Source: CAYJFG01 sp964369405
GTDB lineage: Bacteria; Bacillota; Clostridia; Oscillospirales; Acutalibacteraceae
NCBI GenBank assembly: GCA_964369405.1
Contig: CAYJGB010000025.1
Span: 1-26,640, forward strand
Direction: 5' to 3'
Length of the DNA: 26,640 nt
The stretch's first letter is position 1. Every line of letters begins with the position of its first letter. Under the pieces are notes generated by a model. The model ran no database searches. It saw only the letters and a list, made by a program, of their open reading frames with translations, and was not told where the DNA came from. Shown piece by piece: positions 13,033 to 22,381 of this stretch. The translations under genes and the position numbers were made by a program.

Positions 13033-13548
13033 ATGGATATTAAAAAATATCTAAAAAACAATGAAATCAATATCACAAATGACGATTTAGATATTGATAA
13101 ATTAACTAAAGATTTGACAAAAGGAATGGTTAATGCAGAAGAAGCTACTAAAGATTTAGTTCCAAAAAGTGATTTGGACAGGTTATCTGGTGAAATGGCT
13201 ACACTTCAAGCTAATTATGAAACAACTGTTAAATCTTTGGACGATGTTAATGATAAAAATAAAACTTTATCATTAGAAAAAGAAATGATAGGTTTAGGTT
13301 TTAAAGAAGAACATTTTGATGAAGTTTCAAAACTTAGAAACACATTATTCAGTGATGAAGCTGATGATAAAAAAGCTATTGGTCTAGTTAAGGAAAAATA
13401 TAACGCAACTTACTTTCCAACTAATCAAAAAACTGATGTTGTAGTACCTAACGAAGGAAATTTACAAACAAAATCAACAACTAAAACTGAACAACCTATT
13501 AAAGTCGGGAGACTTACAAAATTTAGTGACTTAATAATTAAGAAATAG
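13033..13548 (+). CDS. Capsid scaffolding protein (gp20-like)
   Basis: A 171-residue, acidic, mostly helical protein with GGGAGG upstream. A coiled-coil is likely over residues 47-85 (DLDRLSGEMATLQANYETT...). The C-terminal 25 residues are basic and end KFSDLIIKK, like the capsid-binding tails of scaffold proteins. It lies directly before the major capsid gene. Scaffold proteins guide prohead assembly and leave before DNA packaging. Confidence 0.75.
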   Translation: MDIKKYLKNNEINITNDDLDIDKLTKDLTKGMVNAEEATKDLVPKSDLDRLSGEMATLQANYETTVKSLDDVNDKNKTLSLEKEMIGLGFKEEHFDEVSKLRNTLFSDEADDKKAIGLVKEKYNATYFPTNQKTDVVVPNEGNLQTKSTTKTEQPIKVGRLTKFSDLIIKK

Positions 13549-13560
13549 GAGGAAATTATT

Positions 13561-14439
13561 ATGAATTTTGCAGATTTAAATGTGGATCTTCAAGGAGTTG
13601 CACGAAGAACTTATGAAAATTTATTATATCGTTCTACTGGTGCCAACTTTTTAAATGAAGAATATATTGGTGATATTCGTAACACTGGAACACCAATAAT
13701 TGAAGTAATTAAGCAAATTGCTAACACAATTACAAGAAGAACAACTTCTGAAATTGAAACAGCAATTAATCCAGAATTAATTACTTATGATAGTGTAATT
13801 GTTAAATTAACAGACTTAAAAATGGACTATGGATTTAAAATTTCGCCAAATATTACTACTACTAACATTAGTGGACTAATTGATGGGCAAATGGATTTAA
13901 GAAATAGTGCTATAGCTGTAGAAACAGATACATATATTTATGAAAAATTTGATTTAGCTATTACTGGTGCTGCTGATGGTTCTGAAGCCTATACAAATGG
14001 TCAAGTATTACCGTGGGATCCAACAGATCCAACAACATTAATTTTAAATTTAAAAGCAATTTTATTTGATAGAAACGCTTACGAAAATTATAAATTAGGT
14101 TTAGCCGCAACACAATATTCTGGTTTAGTAGCAAATTTAGTATCATTATTAAAATATGAAACTAGAGTTGGAGTGACTGGAGTCGATTTTGGTGTAGTTG
14201 CTATGGCTTACGGAGTTGATATTTTCCAAATTAATACAAATGTATTAGCAGCTAATGTAGCTGGATATTTTGGGCATCCAATAGCAGTAGCTGGAGATTA
14301 TTATTTTAATACTTTTGCACAATATCCAGGCAATTATCCAGGTTTTCCAGGATATTGGGTAATGGAAGGAACAATAACTTTCGGTTGTGAAGTTGTTAGA
14401 CCAGAAGCATTAATTAAATTAACAGTACCAACACCATAG
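13561..14439 (+). CDS. Major capsid protein
   Basis: A 292-residue protein with AGGAGG upstream. Codon and residue use are less Lys-rich than its neighbours, as is usual for abundantly made structural proteins. Size, position after the scaffold and the general beta-rich content with a C-terminal region reading TFGCEVVRPEALIKL fit an HK97-fold capsid protein of Gram-positive siphophages. I see no prohead protease gene, consistent with a scaffold-dependent head. Confidence 0.8.
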   Translation: MNFADLNVDLQGVARRTYENLLYRSTGANFLNEEYIGDIRNTGTPIIEVIKQIANTITRRTTSEIETAINPELITYDSVIVKLTDLKMDYGFKISPNITTTNISGLIDGQMDLRNSAIAVETDTYIYEKFDLAITGAADGSEAYTNGQVLPWDPTDPTTLILNLKAILFDRNAYENYKLGLAATQYSGLVANLVSLLKYETRVGVTGVDFGVVAMAYGVDIFQINTNVLAANVAGYFGHPIAVAGDYYFNTFAQYPGNYPGFPGYWVMEGTITFGCEVVRPEALIKLTVPTP

Positions 14440-14458
14440 AAAAAAATGAGGTGATGAT

Positions 14459-14833
14459 ATGAATTTAGAATTCTTTACAAAAGAAGAATTTAATGAAAAA
14501 TACGGAATTGTAATAAATGAAAATTGGAAAATTGAAGCAGTTTCTGAAATGATATTATCACAAGTAGGTTTGATAAAAAGAGGGGACAGCGACTGGAATA
14601 CGGAAACTGTCCCTTTGCCTATTAAAAAAGCCACAATGGAGCAAATGCGTTTTATGCTAGAACATAATATTCCATTTATTGATAGTAATGATATTAAGGC
14701 TGGAACAATGCATTCAAAATTGAATAGTGATTATTCTACTTTAGCATTAAGAATATTAGCAAATAATGGATACATGTTTAGAGGTAATCCAATAAATCAA
14801 AATATGGGTTTACAAGTCCCGTTTGGAGGTTAA
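14459..14833 (+). CDS. Head-tail connector (adaptor-like)
   Basis: A 124-residue protein preceded by GAGGTGATG. It sits immediately after the capsid gene and has a helical make-up. This is the place of the adaptor proteins (gp6 of HK97, gp15 of SPP1) that bind the portal. The sequence itself gives no diagnostic motif, so the call is by position and length. Confidence 0.6.
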   Translation: MNLEFFTKEEFNEKYGIVINENWKIEAVSEMILSQVGLIKRGDSDWNTETVPLPIKKATMEQMRFMLEHNIPFIDSNDIKAGTMHSKLNSDYSTLALRILANNGYMFRGNPINQNMGLQVPFGG

Positions 14834-14836
14834 AAT

Positions 14837-15142
14837 ATGTTTTTAATTAACGGTTTTAATGCGACATTAAAGCAATTTAATAGATCTGAAAATGATGATA
14901 TATTCGATGATCAAAAATTTGAAGAAATTCAAATAAAAATATGTCCTTATGATGGAGAAAGAGCAATTTATTTTAGTAAATATACAATATCAGAGGCAAA
15001 AGGATATTATACAGTACCAGGAAACACTAAGGTTAAAGTTGGAGACCAAATTATTTTTGAAAATGAAATTGTTACAGTTTTAGAAGTTGGTCATAATTAT
15101 TTATTCAATAGAATAGAAAATTATACTTTAGCTGTTAAATAA
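14837..15142 (+). CDS. Head-tail stopper-like protein (minor capsid 1 type)
   Basis: A 101-residue beta-rich protein, three bases after the previous gene with GGAGG overlapping that gene's end. A small beta barrel is suggested by alternating hydrophobic strands (VKVGDQIIFENEIVTVLEVG). The stopper (SPP1 gp16 type) sits below the adaptor and plugs the channel. Assignment is from order and fold type. Confidence 0.6.
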   Translation: MFLINGFNATLKQFNRSENDDIFDDQKFEEIQIKICPYDGERAIYFSKYTISEAKGYYTVPGNTKVKVGDQIIFENEIVTVLEVGHNYLFNRIENYTLAVK

Positions 15143-15143
15143 A

Positions 15144-15500
15144 ATGAATTTTGAAGTAAAATGGACTCCTGGAGTTCAAAGTAAAATATTAGGAATGCCA
15201 GATAAAATATTATATAAAATAGCTAGAATGACACTAGATTATTCATTAACAAGTATACCAAAAGGAAAAACTGGGAATTTAAGAAAAACATCAATTCAAG
15301 GTGGCGTTAAAGGAAGTAAAGGAAAATATTATATAGGTTCATACACAGATTACGCTAATGCAGTTTATAATATGAAAAATGCAAATTGGACAACACCCGG
15401 AACTGGTTCAGAATGGTATAAAAAAACATGGGATAAAAATCAAGGCTCAATAATTCAAAACGCTGTTAAGGAGGTGGCAAAACAAAATGGATTTAAATAG
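15144..15500 (+). CDS. Minor capsid / tail completion protein (Minor_capsid_2-like)
   Basis: A 118-residue protein. The central KGKTGNLRKTS followed by a Gly-rich stretch and YTDYANAVYNM is typical of the HK97 gp10 / Minor_capsid_2 family, as is the final TWDKNQGSIIQNAVKE helix. It helps join head and tail. It overlaps the next gene by 14 bases. Confidence 0.75.
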   Translation: MNFEVKWTPGVQSKILGMPDKILYKIARMTLDYSLTSIPKGKTGNLRKTSIQGGVKGSKGKYYIGSYTDYANAVYNMKNANWTTPGTGSEWYKKTWDKNQGSIIQNAVKEVAKQNGFK

Positions 15501-15921
15501 AAAACAAGAAGTTTTTATAAAAGTATTACGAAATATAATAAAAAATTATAAAATCAAGGCTGAATTTAGTACAAACGATAATGATATTGAAGTTATCGTA
15601 GCTCAAGAACAAACTGGGGCTAAAATTGTGTTTTTCGATGCCAAACCTTTATACAATTATTTTATGATTGATATTTTTTCAACATCTATTTTAAAAGCTA
15701 AATCAACAGCAGTTGAATTAGGAAGTTTGATAGGACAAACAATTTATTTTGAAGAAGAAATTGTTGAAAATGAAAAAACTTACATTGAAAAATGGCAAGT
15801 AATTTTCAAACAACAAACAAATCCACAACCAATAGAATATTATGAAATTCGTCGTGTTTCATATAACATGACATTTCAAACGATAACAAATATGTATTCA
15901 AGAAAGGAAAAAACGATATGA
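15487..15921 (+). CDS. Tail terminator-like protein (Minor_capsid_3-like)
   Basis: A 144-residue protein with AAGGAGGTGG inside the end of the previous gene, 8 bases before its ATG. A helix at the N-terminus is followed by strands and ends with IRRVSYNMTFQT, as in proteins that cap the tail tube and set its length. The position just before the major tail protein supports this. Confidence 0.65.
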   Translation: MDLNRKQEVFIKVLRNIIKNYKIKAEFSTNDNDIEVIVAQEQTGAKIVFFDAKPLYNYFMIDIFSTSILKAKSTAVELGSLIGQTIYFEEEIVENEKTYIEKWQVIFKQQTNPQPIEYYEIRRVSYNMTFQTITNMYSRKEKTI

Positions 15922-16397
15922 ATTTAGAATTTTATATGTCTAATAGAGACATAATTAAAAACTTTTCAATAAACACTGGAACAAGTGCAGCACCGGTATT
16001 TTCACCGATATGTACAACATCAGAAATTGAATTATTAACTGATCTAGAAATGAAAGATTTTTTCGTATTCTGCGATGCTATTAAAAGAAGCGTTGTGACA
16101 GGTGCGTCTTTAGGTTTAGAAACAACAGTTAAATTAGATATTAATAATGTAGGTATTCAAGCAATATTAGCTAAAATTCACACGTTAATATCAGCTGGAA
16201 CTGTAGCTCAATTTAATAATCAATTAATTAAATTTGATTTATTAGAAACAGTTGAAAACGATGTTTTAACTTATGAAACTTATCAAGTTAATTCAACTTT
16301 AGTTTTTAGTGATCTAGGTGGTGCAGCTGAAGATGAAGGTGAGTTCTCTTTAGAAATTCATTTTAACGGAAAAGCTAGCGTTCCAACAAATGGGTAG
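15918..16397 (+). CDS. Major tail (tube) protein
   Basis: A 159-residue protein overlapping the previous gene by four bases. It opens MNLEFYMSNRDIIKNF and is beta-rich, in the range of short siphophage tube proteins. The next gene is the tape measure, with no chaperone gene between, which is unusual. The stop is part of the terminator that follows. Hexameric rings of this protein form the tail tube. Confidence 0.75.
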   Translation: MNLEFYMSNRDIIKNFSINTGTSAAPVFSPICTTSEIELLTDLEMKDFFVFCDAIKRSVVTGASLGLETTVKLDINNVGIQAILAKIHTLISAGTVAQFNNQLIKFDLLETVENDVLTYETYQVNSTLVFSDLGGAAEDEGEFSLEIHFNGKASVPTNG

Positions 16398-16420
16398 GCA
16401 AAAATGCCCTACTCTTTTTT
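16394..16420 (+). terminator. Intrinsic terminator between major tail protein and tape measure genes
   Basis: GTA-GGCA pairs with TGCC-(C)-TAC around an AAAA loop, with one bulged C, followed by CTTTTTT. It should reduce transcription of tape measure and later genes relative to the tube protein, which is needed in far larger amounts. Confidence 0.65.
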
Positions 16421-16442
16421 ATTATTAAGGAGGTGATTTAAT

Positions 16443-16921
16443 ATGAATGCAGGAGATGTAATTTTTAATTTTGAAGGTAATACAGCACCGTTAGAAAAAG
16501 AAACTAATAATTTGTCGACAAAAATGAGTAGTGTGGCAAAAGGAATTGGTTCAGCTTTTACTACTGGTGTGACGATAGCTTCTACGGCTTTAGTTGGATT
16601 TATAGGAACTTCAATTAAAATGGCTGGTGATTTAGAACAACAAATTGGTGGTACTGAAGCAGTTTTTGGTGATTTTGCGAATACAATTCAAGATAAAGCG
16701 TCAGAAGCGTTTAAAACAGCTGGAATGAGTGCTAATGATTACATGGCAACAATTAATAAAATGGGTTCATTAATGCAAGGTTCGGGAATCGACCAAGAAA
16801 CATCAATGAATTTGTCAGCTGATGCAATGCAACGTGCAGCAGATGTAGCTTCTATAATGGGAATTGATACAGCTAGTGCGATGGAAGCTATTACAGGTGC
16901 AGCTAAAGGAAATTTTACGAT
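16443..16921 (+). CDS. Tape measure protein, exon 1
   Basis: First 159 codons plus two bases of the tape measure gene, with AAGGAGGTG upstream. The sequence has the standard N-terminal module: a coiled segment, hydrophobic Ala/Gly-rich stretch, then the conserved KMAGDLEQQIGGTEAVFGDF and the region ending ITGAAKGNFT. Related proteins continue directly with MMDNLGVAMN, which is found at the start of exon 2. Splicing at 16921/17425 restores exactly that junction (ACG ATG ATG GAT). Without splicing, translation would run into the intron and stop at 16994, giving 183 residues. The spliced protein has 566 residues, which at about 0.15 nm per residue predicts a tail near 85 nm. Confidence 0.85.
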
Positions 16922-17424
16922 TAATAAAATAGTCCGCTATATAAGCGATTATATAGTGAGTGTTTGTGAACGTTTATCAGCGGTGTATAATTAAAATAAT
17001 TATGCTAACGGTTTAGAAATAGGAAACTATAATATAAGTAAGAGAGCCTAAATCCTTAAAGGACAAGGTAATACCGTGCCAAGCCTAAAAATAGGAAGGT
17101 GTAACGACTAACGGGATCGTATCCGTGTAAGGTCACTATTGATAAGTGATTTGAAGTGCAAACTAACTTAAACATCTTGTATAATTTCTCTAAATATTAT
17201 ATTATAATAATAATAGAGGTGTTATATGTATAAAAAAATTAAAAATTTTAATTTTCAACTCTAGACAAGAAGTAGCAAAATATTTTGAGTGTAGTGATAG
17301 TAAAATAAAATATGATTATTTATATAAAAAAAGCAATAAAAAAAATTGGTTGTTTAAGTTAAAGAGATAGTCTAGTCCCACTTTTTGATAAGTGTTAAAG
17401 TATTGAGAAATCAAGGGTATTTCG
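16922..17424 (+). ncRNA. Group I intron in the tape measure gene
   Basis: 503 nt with group I hallmarks. P1: exon GAT and intron TA (16919-16923) pair with TAGTC (16930-16934), placing a U-G pair exactly at the 5' splice site (U16921 with G16932). P2: a 10-bp hairpin (16935-16944 with 16949-16958) capped by a GCGA tetraloop. Core: ACCGTGCCAAGCC (Q-like, about 17083-17095), GTGTAACGACTA (R-like, 17099-17110) and AAGAGATAGTC (S-like, 17362-17372). P7 is GACTA 17106-17110 with TAGTC 17368-17372. A hairpin between P7 and P3 and one of P8 type (17142-17158) fit subgroup IA. The last intron base is G17424, as required. It carries a broken small ORF. Confidence 0.9.
17226..17370 (+). pseudogene. Frame-disrupted intron ORF (small HTH-like / homing endonuclease remnant)
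   Basis: AGAGGTG followed by ATG 17226 is a good start, but this frame ends after 12 codons at a TAG (17262-17264). In the +1 frame the sequence continues without a stop to 17370 and encodes a sensible segment, SRQEVAKYFECSDSKI, ending in NWLFKLKR. This resembles the DNA-binding helix-turn-helix repeats at the C-termini of intron-encoded endonucleases. One base gained or lost in the A and T runs at 17231-17255 would give a protein of about 47 residues. No nuclease domain is left. Could be a decayed endonuclease or a homopolymer error. Confidence 0.5.
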
Positions 17425-18646
17425 GATGGATAATTTAGGTGTGGCGATGAATGTTACAACATTAGACGCATACGCATTAGAACAAGGAATGAGTAAGACT
17501 TATTCTGAAATGTCTAAGGCTGAACAAGTAGGTCTTGCCTATCAAATGTTTTTGGATAAAACAAGTCAATATTCGGGTAATTATGCAAAAGAAAATGAAA
17601 CTTTCGCCGGGTCTTTTAACACATTACAAGGTGCGTTTGGTAATTTTATGTCTGGTGCTGGTGATATTGATGACGTGATTGATAGCTTAACGGATTTTGG
17701 TGAAATAGTAATTGAAAGTATAGTTGAAATGGCACCAAAAATAGTTGATGGAATTGTTCAATTAGTTTCGTCTATTGCTACGATGTTACCAAATTTGATT
17801 ACCACATTACTTCCGGTAGTCGTGAATGGTGTTGTTTCATTGGTAAATGGATTAGTAATGGCTTTCCCAAGTATAATTCAAGCATTAATTGATGCTTTAC
17901 CAATGATAATTGACGCTATAATGACATTGACTGAAATGTTATTAGAAAATCTACCCACATTGATCCAGGCATTTATGGATTTGTTTTTAGCGATAACTTT
18001 AGCAGTAGCTGAAGCGTTGCCGGAAATGATACCAATGATAGTAGATGGACTTTTGGAATTAATACCAGTTTTACTAGAAAATTTACCTTTATTCATAAAG
18101 GCTGGTTTACAATTAGCTCTCGGAATTTTGGAAGGCTTATGGAATAGTATTCCGTCGCTACTAAGTGCAGCATGGAATTTAACTGGTCAACTATTAAAAG
18201 CTATAGGTGATAGCTTCGCTGGTATATGGGATATAGGAAAAAATTTAGTTCAAGGTTTATGGAATGGAATTAATGACTCTATAGGATGGGTATTAGATAA
18301 AATAAAAGGTTTTGGAGATGCTATTTTAAATGGTATTAAAGGATTTTTTGGTATTCATTCACCATCAAAAGAATTTGCTTATGTAGGAAAAATGAATGCT
18401 TTTGGTTTAATTGAAGGTATGGAAGACGAAGAACAAGCAATTCAAACACAGTTTGATGGTATGTTTGATTTAGCACCTCAATTAACTGGTTCAATGGCCA
18501 ATTATTTATCACCAACGATAAATTCAATTGTTAATATAAACCAAAGTCAAGATCCGCTAGGACAAATGATTAATGATGTAAAAACATTTAGTTCCGGTGC
18601 TAAAAATGATTATAATTATGGTTCAGGAGGGGTTGTTAATGCTTAA
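17425..18646 (+). CDS. Tape measure protein, exon 2
   Basis: Continuation of the gene that begins at 16443. The first base completes an ATG codon with exon 1. After MDNLGVAMN and a helical part come long amphipathic and hydrophobic stretches with regularly placed Pro (for example LPNLITTLLPVVV, ENLPTLIQAFMDL), typical of tape measure proteins, then GFFGIHSPSK and a C-terminal tail. The hydrophobic region may enter the host membrane during DNA ejection. The unspliced ATG at 17426 has no ribosome binding site, so this part is made only after splicing. The stop overlaps the next gene by 8 bases. Confidence 0.88.
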
Positions 18647-20123
18647 AATTTTAATAAATAATGAAGAGGTTGTTTGTAGTAAAAATATAAAAATAACAAA
18701 AGACATATTAACAGCTTCTTCTGTTATTTTAAATAACGTATATCCAAAAGAATGGGAAAATGATGGAGATTATGTTTCAAGATTTTATTTTCCTAAAGAT
18801 TACTCAATATGTAAAATTTATAATGACGATATTTTAGAATTTGTTGGTTTGACAAAAAATAGTGGTAATATTAGTTTAAATCCATTTCAACCAAAATTTG
18901 TTTCTTTGCAAGTTTTAGATTTTAAAACTTTTTTATCTGAAGGAATAACTTTAGATATTGTTTTAACAAATATAACAATTAAAGAAGCAATAGAAAAAAT
19001 AGTAAATGAAATATCTTCTTATGGTTTTACAATTGGGAATATTGAATTGGATGAAGCTGATGAGATAATAGGGAATTATAATACTTTTAATCAAACGGCT
19101 TTTGATGTTTTTCAATATATAGCTGAAATAACAGAGGCAAAATGGTTCGTTCGTACTATAAATGAAACGACTAGTGCAATAGATTTTTATGATATAGAAA
19201 AATTACCTATTAAAGAAAATATTGAGTATACAAATGAATATTTTGAAAATAATTCAATAGTGGATATAAATTATAATTATTCAACAAGAGATTATCGAAA
19301 CAAGCAAACAATTTTGTCAGATATTGTTGTAGGAAATATTGAAATTGATGAACAATTTGTAGTTAATGAAAATGACGTATTTGTTTTAAGCACAAATATA
19401 GCAATTTTAAACGAAATCAAAGTTAATGGTGTAATTGTACCTTTTGCTACTTTTGACGCTAAAAAGATAGGTGTTTATGCGGATTTTTACTATAATACAA
19501 ATACAAACACAATTGAAAGTCGAGAGCAATATCCAAATGGAACGTTTATTGAAGTGAATTTTATTCCAGCAGTTAAAGGAAGACAAACTGTTTTTGAGCA
19601 AGATGAAATAATGCGTTTAGAAGAACAAATGGATAGGAATGGAGTTATTTCAAGATATGAGATAAGAAATGATGTTTTGTCATCGGAAGAATTATTAAGA
19701 GTAGCTCAAACATATTTAAAATATAAAGGAAAATTAGATATAAATTTAAACATCAAAACATTTAATAAAAACATTTTTGAATTAGGTGATCAAGTTTATT
19801 TTAATATGCCTCAATTAAATGCGTTATCTCAATTTTACATGGTAAAAAATATAGTAATCGAAAAGAATGTAGTTGGAAATGAAGAACAAATATTTTATAA
19901 TTATACTCTTTCTAGTACATATTTAAGTGAAAAAGCTATAAATTATTTTGATAATCAAAGAAGAAAAACAAACGGAAATATCGCAGCCGGCCAATTTATT
20001 TCAAGAAATATAGATTTGAATTTTAGTAGTAACATAATATTTAGTGATTTAAATATTAGTGAAATAGTAATTGAAAACAATAATATTTTAGAGGCCGAAT
20101 TAGAAAGTGGGTTGACTGATTAA
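18639..20123 (+). CDS. Tail hub / baseplate protein (Gp37-like)
   Basis: 494 residues from ATG 18639, 6 bases after AGGAGGGG. An upstream in-frame TTG lies within the tape measure gene and is not needed. The N-terminal half has the ring-type hub layout: LEFVGLTKNSG, then LQVLDFKTFL, with the conserved FNQTAFDVFQYIAEITEAKWFV-like segment at about 150-170. The C-terminal part is beta-rich and contains GNIAAGQFI. This resembles the Siphovirus ReqiPepy6 Gp37-like tail proteins, which form the hub at the tail tip. No peptidase motif is seen. Confidence 0.65.
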   Translation: MLKILINNEEVVCSKNIKITKDILTASSVILNNVYPKEWENDGDYVSRFYFPKDYSICKIYNDDILEFVGLTKNSGNISLNPFQPKFVSLQVLDFKTFLSEGITLDIVLTNITIKEAIEKIVNEISSYGFTIGNIELDEADEIIGNYNTFNQTAFDVFQYIAEITEAKWFVRTINETTSAIDFYDIEKLPIKENIEYTNEYFENNSIVDINYNYSTRDYRNKQTILSDIVVGNIEIDEQFVVNENDVFVLSTNIAILNEIKVNGVIVPFATFDAKKIGVYADFYYNTNTNTIESREQYPNGTFIEVNFIPAVKGRQTVFEQDEIMRLEEQMDRNGVISRYEIRNDVLSSEELLRVAQTYLKYKGKLDINLNIKTFNKNIFELGDQVYFNMPQLNALSQFYMVKNIVIEKNVVGNEEQIFYNYTLSSTYLSEKAINYFDNQRRKTNGNIAAGQFISRNIDLNFSSNIIFSDLNISEIVIENNNILEAELESGLTD

Positions 20124-21895
20124 TGAAAGATACACTATTTAGATGGGTAACTGGTACATTAAAAAATGAAACTGGAAATAATACACCATATTTAGAAAAT
20201 GCTATTGATACACCAACTAATTTTAAAGATAATTTAGAGGCGATAGTTGGAACAATAACATTTGTTTCAAATACAATTCAAATTGGTGATACTAATTTAA
20301 TAGGTGGACGTGCTAACGGAATTGGTTTTTTGTGTTTATATGATAATAATTTTAATATAATTTATGCTACTAATAAATTATTTAATGGTTCTAATTTGGA
20401 AAGAATAATGTTTTTAACTTATGAAAATAATCAAATATTAGCTATTTCTGGTGAAACAGCAAAAAATTTAATAGTATTTAATGATTTTACAATTACAACA
20501 AACGACGAATATTACATATCAATAATAAATTCTATTGAATTATTTATTCCAGTAGAATTATCAGAAAATTTTAAATTTTTAAGTAAAAATCCGGAAAAGG
20601 AAGAATATTTAATAATAGCTGAATATAACGAACTAAATAGAAATAGAATTATTGGAACTAAAATAACAATTGATGAAACAATAATAAGAAAAAATTTTAT
20701 TGATAGTGAAACACAAGGAAATTTATTTTTTGATAGTGCATTTATGCAGTGGGAGGAATTTCAATTATATGTTAGTGGTGTTGTAGGAACTCAAAGTGGA
20801 GCAAGCACTTATTTAGCAAAAATATGGCAATTAAATGCTGATGAAACATCGTTGATTGAATATTATACATACACAGAAATACTGGATAATAGAACTCCGA
20901 AACCTGTTTTAAATTTCAATACTTTTGATGATTTGTATATTTTATCAGTAAATACTAATGAAAATAATAAATTAGAAATAATAAGATTAACAAATTTTGT
21001 TTCAAAAACAATTTTTCAACTTGAATTAAATGAAAATGTAGTTTTCAATGATTTAAAAAAAGTTGGAGATATATTATTTTTTAGAATTATTACCAGTTTA
21101 AATAAAGTTATAAATGGTTTTATAATAAACGATCAAGTTATTTATGATTATGCTTTTTTTGGAAGTATAGATTATAGTTTAATAAATATTTGGCTTATTA
21201 CTAAGGAAAATAATTTATATTCTATATTATCTCAATTTGAAAAAATTTTAGTTTCACAAAAATTATCTTACGCTAATGATAAATTTAATGGATTACCATT
21301 TGAAAATAATACTTCATTAATTCCTAGTAGTGGAAAATTAAGAAGTAGAAATGATTTAGTATATGACGAAAAAATATATAATAAAATAATTCAAAATAAT
21401 GTTACAACATCAATTTTAAAAATTGATAATACTAAATTAAATGGTATTAATATAAGTTTAGAAGAACTAATTGGTTTAACAAATAAAACAATTTTATCGG
21501 ATAATGTAGTATTTCAAAAAAATATTTTTGAAGAATTATTTATAAACTTTATTTCATTAATTAACATTAAAAACGAAAATACTAATCAAATTATTTCTAA
21601 TATTAATGGTGCTTCAATATTAAATAATTCAATATCTAATTTAGCCAATTATGATGATACTAAAATGACTAAATATAAAATTAATTACTTAGATGGAACA
21701 ACTAAAATTAATAATTTGGCAATTCCGGAAATAATTGGAAATATAGCTAATTATACTATAACAATTTTTAACAATAATATTAATAATATAGAATTAATTA
21801 GTAACGATGAAAATTTATCGTATATTACTATTGATTTGACAAGTTATGAAAATAATAAATTTTATGCCATAAAGCAAAAAATGGAGGTGATTTAA
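20123..21895 (+). CDS. Tail fibre / baseplate protein
   Basis: A 590-residue protein overlapping the previous stop by one base. It is almost wholly beta-type and rich in Asn, Ile and Tyr. Residues about 90-400 show repeated strand units with L/I-Y-hydrophobic patterns that may be a propeller-like domain, and the last 150 residues are Asn/Ile-rich short repeats. No enzyme motif or membrane span. Location after the hub suggests a receptor-contacting structural protein, but its family is not recognised. Confidence 0.6.
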   Translation: MKDTLFRWVTGTLKNETGNNTPYLENAIDTPTNFKDNLEAIVGTITFVSNTIQIGDTNLIGGRANGIGFLCLYDNNFNIIYATNKLFNGSNLERIMFLTYENNQILAISGETAKNLIVFNDFTITTNDEYYISIINSIELFIPVELSENFKFLSKNPEKEEYLIIAEYNELNRNRIIGTKITIDETIIRKNFIDSETQGNLFFDSAFMQWEEFQLYVSGVVGTQSGASTYLAKIWQLNADETSLIEYYTYTEILDNRTPKPVLNFNTFDDLYILSVNTNENNKLEIIRLTNFVSKTIFQLELNENVVFNDLKKVGDILFFRIITSLNKVINGFIINDQVIYDYAFFGSIDYSLINIWLITKENNLYSILSQFEKILVSQKLSYANDKFNGLPFENNTSLIPSSGKLRSRNDLVYDEKIYNKIIQNNVTTSILKIDNTKLNGINISLEELIGLTNKTILSDNVVFQKNIFEELFINFISLINIKNENTNQIISNINGASILNNSISNLANYDDTKMTKYKINYLDGTTKINNLAIPEIIGNIANYTITIFNNNINNIELISNDENLSYITIDLTSYENNKFYAIKQKMEVI

Positions 21896-22380
21896 TGGCA
21901 AAAATAACATTTGAAAACAAAGTTAATTTAACAGAAAATCCAGATATACCAAGAATTAATAAAATTATTGATGATGATTTAAATGAAATAAAAAATGTAA
22001 TTAACTTAAATGATGACAATTTTACTAATTTAAAAACAAGAAAAAATATATTTACTGGTTCTACTCCAGTTGGCAATGTCGTAACTATAAACCAAAGTTG
22101 GGAACAACTGGGAAAATTCAAAAATTTAATAATACTAATTTTTGATGAAGTTCAAAATATAAGTTCATTTGCAATAATACCATTTGAATTAATGTCTTTA
22201 GGTAATGATTTGTTCAATGGTAGAAAAAACACTAATGTTAATGCCTTTTTTGCTTATAATGCGCAGTTTGTCGCCTTAAATACTGTACCGTTTTTCAATA
22301 TAGGTCTAGATCAAATCTATTTTGGAAGTTCTAACCTTCCTACAGCAATGAATATAACAGAAATGTGGATTGATTACTAA
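21895..22380 (+). CDS. Small tail fibre / receptor-binding candidate
   Basis: A 161-residue protein with GGAGGTG upstream, sharing one base with the previous gene. The N-terminal 45 residues (FENKVNLTENPDIPRINKI, DDLNEIKNVI) form the attachment helix seen at the start of many Firmicutes phage fibre proteins. The remaining part is a compact beta domain ending NITEMWIDY. It is likely a trimeric tip binding the host surface. Confidence 0.6.
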   Translation: MAKITFENKVNLTENPDIPRINKIIDDDLNEIKNVINLNDDNFTNLKTRKNIFTGSTPVGNVVTINQSWEQLGKFKNLIILIFDEVQNISSFAIIPFELMSLGNDLFNGRKNTNVNAFFAYNAQFVALNTVPFFNIGLDQIYFGSSNLPTAMNITEMWIDY

Positions 22381-22381
22381 A

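Noticed and set aside
17426..18646. A separate tail protein gene starting at ATG 17426
   Set aside because: No ribosome binding site, and the sequence continues exon 1 in frame once the group I intron is removed.
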